Program-made: the position numbers and the translations under genes | Shown here: positions 36,901 through 38,585 of the stretch, in pieces | How positions within the stretch are numbered: position 1 is the stretch's first letter | Layout of the letters: each line of letters starts with the position of its first letter | Notes under the pieces: generated by a model | Told to the model about the DNA's origin: nothing | Database searches by the model: none | Seen by the model: only the letters and a program-made list of their open reading frames with translations | Assembly (NCBI GenBank): GCA_017510065.1 | Contig: JAFWOB010000095.1 | Span: 1 to 38,585, forward strand | Direction of reading: 5' to 3' | Origin: Parasporobacterium sp. | GTDB taxonomy: Bacteria > Bacillota > Clostridia > Lachnospirales > Lachnospiraceae | Length of the DNA: 38,585 bases

Positions 36901-38585
36901 AGGTAAGCCGCTCGCGTTCAAGAACAACTATCAGCATAATCCGACCAACGAGCCGACCTCTGTGACCAAAGAGATCACGGGTCAGGTCCCGGCATCGGAT
37001 GCAACATTCAGGTTCGACATCAAACTGACAAGCGATAACGCAGCTAATGTCAAGACCAAGAATGCTGCAGGTGAATTAGAAGCATATGCAGCCCAAACGG
37101 CAGAATTGACGATCACAGCCGGTCAGTTGGTCGGTACCGTCGATTTCGAAAAGGATTACTGGTTCACAGATCCGGGCGAATATGTATTTACCATAACAGA
37201 ACAGAAACTAACAAACCATGACCCAGGATATACACCGGATCCGCACTATTCATATGACACCAAGACATATACAAAAACAGTGACGATCACCAAGAATCAG
37301 TCAACCGGTAACCTGGAGAAGAGTGTTTCGGTTACTCCGGACACAACAATCAAATTTGTTAACCCGTACACACCGACACCTGTAACAGATAATCTGAAGG
37401 TTAAGAAGGTTATCGAAAGTGACGATGCAAACTTAGCACAGCTGATTGCAGAAGGATTAGTTCCTGACGTAGAATTTGAGTTTACATTGACAGCTGGAGA
37501 TGCAACACCAAATCTTATTCCTGTACCGACGGATGCGAAGTCTCCGATGCCGACAGATCCGGCTGACGCTGTCAGAAAGATCAAGGCAAGTGATGCACTG
37601 GCCGATAATGCTGCTGCTATAGCAACATTTGGTGACATTGAGTTCACCGCAGCCGGAACTTACCATTACACGATTAAAGAAAAAGATGAAAGCAATCTGT
37701 ATCCGATGTTTGCTTATTACACGGATCCGATTGATGTAACGGTAACGGTAAGCGATACAGGCACAGCTCTTAAAGTTGATAAGATCGAGTATTCGATCGG
37801 TGAAGATGATAAGTACGCAGAAATTACAAACGAATATGTACTAAACGAAGTTACATTTACACCTTCTGTCAAGAAGATATTTAAGAGTTATACTAACGTA
37901 ACGTATATCTTTACATTTGAACTGTATGAAGGTAAGGAGGCTACCGGAACACCGCTTAAGGTTCGTACCATTACTATGAAGGGTTCACCTTCAGGTTTGA
38001 ACGAGAGCGATATCACACCGTTCCCAGGTGTTACGATCACCGCCGCAGGAACTACCTATTACACGGTAGTAGAAAAAGCATCTGCATACATGAATGACAA
38101 CTGGGTGCATGACGAAACCGCTTATACATATGAAGTAACAACAGGATGGGCAAGCACCCCGACAGGCTACGTGCTTACGATCACATCTGTTGTTCCTGCA
38201 CTGGATGAGGAGCATCCGGCCGAGCCTGCAGTTGCAGTATTCACCAACGAGTTTGATCTTAAGGGTGAATGCGAACCGGAGATCACAAAGGAAATGGTCG
38301 GCCGTGACCTGACAGAAGATGACGATTTTGTCTTCGTTATCAGAAACAGTGCAGGTACTGAAGTAGCAAGAGGCCATTCTGATGCAACCGGAAAAGTAAC
38401 TTGGAATCATAAACTTGAGTATACTCTGAAAGATCTGAAGGGTGCATGGAGCAAGATATTCATGTACAAGATCTACGAGGTTGTTGGAGACGAAACCGGT
38501 GTTACTTATGGTGCACCTACCAATCCGACTACAGCAGAAGTATATGTTGCAGATTACACAGTCGTTGTTACACAAATAGACGACA
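27974..38585 (+). CDS. Giant secreted surface protein with TEAPT repeats, PG-binding and CnaB/pilin domains (3' end beyond window)
   Basis: One frame stays open from ATG 27974 (AGAGGTG upstream) to the window end, over 3,530 residues. It begins with a signal peptide (MKKLQSALSIFLAATFIATSVAPYATYAEE). Residues about 40-170 are TEAPTEAP/TQAP repeats, Thr/Pro-rich and perhaps glycosylated. A domain of unknown type follows (about 185-365), then a peptidoglycan-binding type 1 domain (about 395-459: GAEGNDVAALQTKLAELGYY, VKAFQADNGLDVDGFVGPATL), then a Glu-rich linker to about 525. From about 690 come around twenty domains of 105-145 residues, each opening with a Lys motif (LKVKK, LEVTK), carrying a mid Glu (VVETN-like) and ending NTY/NKY/NEY, the Lys-Glu-Asn arrangement of isopeptide-forming CnaB/FctA domains. 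Seven contain LTDAQKxxIxFTV-like cores. 34160-35200 differs from its flanks. After 35200 the domains resemble SpaA and FctA pilin types. An LPXTG end is expected beyond the window. Confidence 0.9.
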   Translation, partial: MKKLQSALSIFLAATFIATSVAPYATYAEEIIEDPTVAYEQETEAPTYEEPTVYVEPETEAPYVEPETEAPYVEPETEAPYVEPVTEAPTEAPTEAPTEAPTEAPTEAPTEAPTEAPTEAPTEAPTEAPTEAPTQAPTQPATEAPTEAPTQAPTQPATEAPTEAPTQAPTTAAEEETTTAEEVKYVSNLTVGTEGNFQVYAALYSQVPDTTTLKIRTYDDMLSWYSYDGKALTNAFINPVKQRVADYYGLDITNEAFDSIFKLVYPFEFSLLDKDSNESKPALDIAMSIPNNDVVTMLNEGKAQVRVFIYDKNNLYNVKMLNTSNEAPIWWDNYYRTFSTRFNTQICPNCYVAVMVLDAEAMAKVSKEAQKAPAEEKEEDGEDDDADPDSELSFSGVLSLGAEGNDVAALQTKLAELGYYNGEITAQFDEATDAAVKAFQADNGLDVDGFVGPATLSAINAAEAPAEKEIIFMEEEIQDEEVVDLNQEDEETAEEDAEEEAEEEIEEEVDALMDGETNQEDGTSSNIMDFIPPGTISMIHKSDDSPVTEANPARPGETVVLTLSNVAETLNGLQFDMTELSLNIPAGLDPPEEDVTGTSTVYITDYSVSPQQTYAMPNTYVIGADGKIRYTWTNPCTEERPAGSGNIVDVYALACNAENFKFSLSFEIKVGDDADDITFSNDITFPVDRSVSLTVTKSIEIPGMSTISQAQAQQMTFALYYADGVTPVKDEDGNDITFTRNDMTPSGLANGQWSISGLTATTYPAVFVVKETGHPEIEGYTFLSAGDNVVTEKEVTIPAGQSGTAALKNRYTKDVSHLKVKKLFPAGALNLGNLTDTQKAKISFTVKNSSGATVASATLAETNKFDANGEWNVGTLPPGEYTVVETAELEGYTRYATYKVDTSAAQEGSEASVTLVTDQNHVVEFNNTYTEERDKLKIKKTFEGATLTDAEKANITFTITAPDGTTTTVKYSQFTNGEYTLNNVLTGTYKVVETNVNPNTNNYTVTSTYAVNGGTPASGTTANNVAVTLNGTNEVDFVNTYTAVGKITVVKEIGGNYWASNANYATKRSKIGAGVTFNIYKVDDHGNRITPVFKTITLNSSSWNNNTHGYTFSNIPAGDYEIEEVVSGVGNIAATTRTTTVKVGSGTAQSSQEADLSVEKGGTTTVTYTNNYNKKKGKIKLDKIVVKDGAQVDPSTLTEAQQKAMKFTISGKDAFGNNVSKVVTLYDILNHQNGVGADGYIEFDYSNSTGYKVAETGADLDNYIRVTTSKKDNGEFGPGASVSSIVIKDDTDTQTFTSHTATFKNEYSSRGRLKVDKTVSGLSSADEATVRGQIYFTIADTSGRPIVKDASGKYVLGQTGATAAQIPLSELTAANGIELPTGTYILTEHNGEFNETLYTWSVTNVIIDDGQQIDPRTGVVSGNATVTLGNTKHVSYTNTYTKKAIGPGGGVSVIKHVLLDGVEIDANYTGVYADLYPTVMANIRFKIYEGTEVNDANLIEGCPAEGYTYTYLQAHNPILNVGTYTIEETGYDVEHFDHTIYFRVNGTDTYSTHVTITLTQNQHISINVYNGYIPLGDLEVQKLFGANSELKAENLTDAQKSAIKFSVIGYSSTDSSRVIWPEQAPGATEPQPEEFTYADMTPNTAGVMSKAFHDIPTGNYVVTESAEITNYTLTTVEDPDGNAINVSWNTTGTQMAVKKFTNTYIRQKGNLEVTKTVDAPSTLTDAQRKLITFTVDGPDPSMPQTFTYADMTSGHHYTIENVITGTYTITETNADFDFFVRTTTATVEGDATTYSDADGVSASVVYDDTTNVNITNAYQETGALIINKTFNGSEWINELTNAQKNAIKFTVKDAAGNEIKTITYAQIQSWIQSHPSQNPKGYRFLVLPGTYTIEESNADFTGYTRTTTATVDGQSATVSEDSVTATVVKFEEGNVVFNNKYNEIGKLKVKKIVEDLTLNNEQKAAIKFTVTKFDPDTKAETVIAEFTYADILAAPNQEYVIENLPAGNYTVTETVIDEESIFYGKTRRTSVRIGAGDWTENYTTGVQVDSKDKVVTFRNKYGNTDVLTVQKEIGGAPTVYIEKNDSLYPVWKFNLKIANLEPSTTSNGSTDIIDYIDNKAVLGLFEVVTDPADLALIDAKDPGAATIANKLTTTEAKPTANVALVEDYDNGKVTFHITGITADTATSNDLTYYLIPKDANALETLNARAGTAAGTPNNQLKKYFANVAEYKKLPLFDYETTNQVNYEYEKLVVKKSILNYNSETHQLKDEYGNVVDYALYQFVINPEEMKLSTDGYIDVTDSFSTNQSVDPESITVKRCVYDKVTGTVISTSPAEEGDVTRKDLSGHSIVLTLRDETCFIVTYTATLLYTADDIGNPVELNNLVEVEGYSDGIEPTIIPTSQGGGSVYRIRLRKYENGNLDNPLKGAKFYMYLDKTAADNARTSGNYSQGIGPFVTDQNGIIMITEYTDKQGYVHHITADKVNPIIYYFVEAETPVGYSMIDYTVKVQLAAEGETADYTQYIYLPTDTVGIKNTPFDTMVALGALKNFETNGSARQLVEGEFSFRIRAKNNANIPMPEGTTGGEKIVANDAEGKAVFGAIYYDTEDVVTRDNTGKVVGTSKTFTYEVSEVLPNDLDPNGNKNGVHYDSHVYEVAVTVSLVDEDHDDVLEKLKVTSVTVDGDPVTADSTKYQYHDTSTDPETIINVDLYFAGLTNEYNAEGPWTPYIQKAIEGRNLDEDDEFTFQIKKGDKVLATGTNNADGTVSMTPASLTFTLADLGENTLTVHEVYTIETDDGIYELAADETVKVTVEEKKDDDNNPIYDGTLKVTSDKATFEAPLVMTNKFKANGSWHPNVVKTLVGRDMQEGEVFNFEVHKDTAEGEVVMTGTATAGANGEPVNVVWTPENLTYNQDDLKDADGNYIPSKNFTYVVNEVAGNAAGITYDSHTDTVVVTVALEKNENGKIKKQLKVTENPDTAGKPLAFKNNYQHNPTNEPTSVTKEITGQVPASDATFRFDIKLTSDNAANVKTKNAAGELEAYAAQTAELTITAGQLVGTVDFEKDYWFTDPGEYVFTITEQKLTNHDPGYTPDPHYSYDTKTYTKTVTITKNQSTGNLEKSVSVTPDTTIKFVNPYTPTPVTDNLKVKKVIESDDANLAQLIAEGLVPDVEFEFTLTAGDATPNLIPVPTDAKSPMPTDPADAVRKIKASDALADNAAAIATFGDIEFTAAGTYHYTIKEKDESNLYPMFAYYTDPIDVTVTVSDTGTALKVDKIEYSIGEDDKYAEITNEYVLNEVTFTPSVKKIFKSYTNVTYIFTFELYEGKEATGTPLKVRTITMKGSPSGLNESDITPFPGVTITAAGTTYYTVVEKASAYMNDNWVHDETAYTYEVTTGWASTPTGYVLTITSVVPALDEEHPAEPAVAVFTNEFDLKGECEPEITKEMVGRDLTEDDDFVFVIRNSAGTEVARGHSDATGKVTWNHKLEYTLKDLKGAWSKIFMYKIYEVVGDETGVTYGAPTNPTTAEVYVADYTVVVTQIDD
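28096..28483. repeat. Tandem DNA repeats coding TEAPTEAP / PETEAP
   Basis: The start of the giant gene has many near-identical units of 12 bases (variants of GAAGCTCCGACN), and before them three units of about 33 bases coding YVEPETEAP. Most changes between units are silent third-base changes. Such runs are prone to slipping, and the unit length keeps the frame, so the stalk length may vary between strains. Confidence 0.85.

Overview
The window is the replication-origin region of a Gram-positive anaerobe, most likely a member of the class Clostridia (Bacillota). The evidence is the classic Firmicutes order gyrB-recF-S4 protein-dnaN-dnaA on the minus strand, then the origin, then rpmH-rnpA-yidD-yidC-jag-mnmE-mnmG-rsmG-parA-parB on the plus strand. 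The spaced parS sites of Firmicutes type, strong AGGAGG-like ribosome binding sites, a cobalamin riboswitch, an AMMECR1/MEMO/radical SAM gene pair and a very long isopeptide-type surface protein also fit. No 16S gene or species marker is present, so the genus is not assigned.

Layout. 1-5944 (minus): gyrB (cut by the window edge), recF, an S4 RNA-binding protein, dnaN and dnaA. 5945-6464: the dnaA-rpmH gap, which contains a symmetric set of 9-base iterons (core CGTACACAA) spaced by 30 bp and a second set of TGTGGAAAA-type DnaA-box-like sites spaced by about 22 bp. 6465-9470: rpmH, rnpA, yidD, yidC and jag (ribosome protein, RNase P, membrane insertion). 9637-10005: nine tandem palindromic units with a 42-bp period and no obvious coding role. 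10059-14144: mnmE, mnmG (tRNA U34 modification) and rsmG (16S rRNA methylation). 14303-16100: a parS palindrome and parA-parB for chromosome segregation; another parS site is embedded in the start of rsmG. 16234-17665: serS and tRNA-Arg(CCT).

17803-27116 is less canonical. It holds a lipoprotein that fuses a rhodanese domain to a YdcF-like domain, endonuclease IV, a MEMO-AMMECR1 fusion with its radical SAM partner, an AlaX-type alanyl-tRNA editing protein, a cobalamin riboswitch with terminator driving an exported CbiK-like cobaltochelatase with an extra C-terminal domain, and, on the minus strand, a family GH4 alpha-galactosidase.

27117-38585: an 857-bp gap with a GC-rich, hairpin-dense stretch, then a huge open reading frame that leaves the window after more than 3,500 codons. 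It encodes a secreted surface protein: signal peptide, TEAPT repeats, a peptidoglycan-binding domain, an acidic linker and about twenty CnaB/pilin-type domains that look able to form Lys-Asn isopeptide bonds. Its end, including any sortase signal, is outside the window.

The items most worth following up are the 42-bp palindrome array, the dyad-symmetric iterons at the origin, the structured leader and architecture of the giant surface protein, and the riboswitch-controlled exported chelatase.
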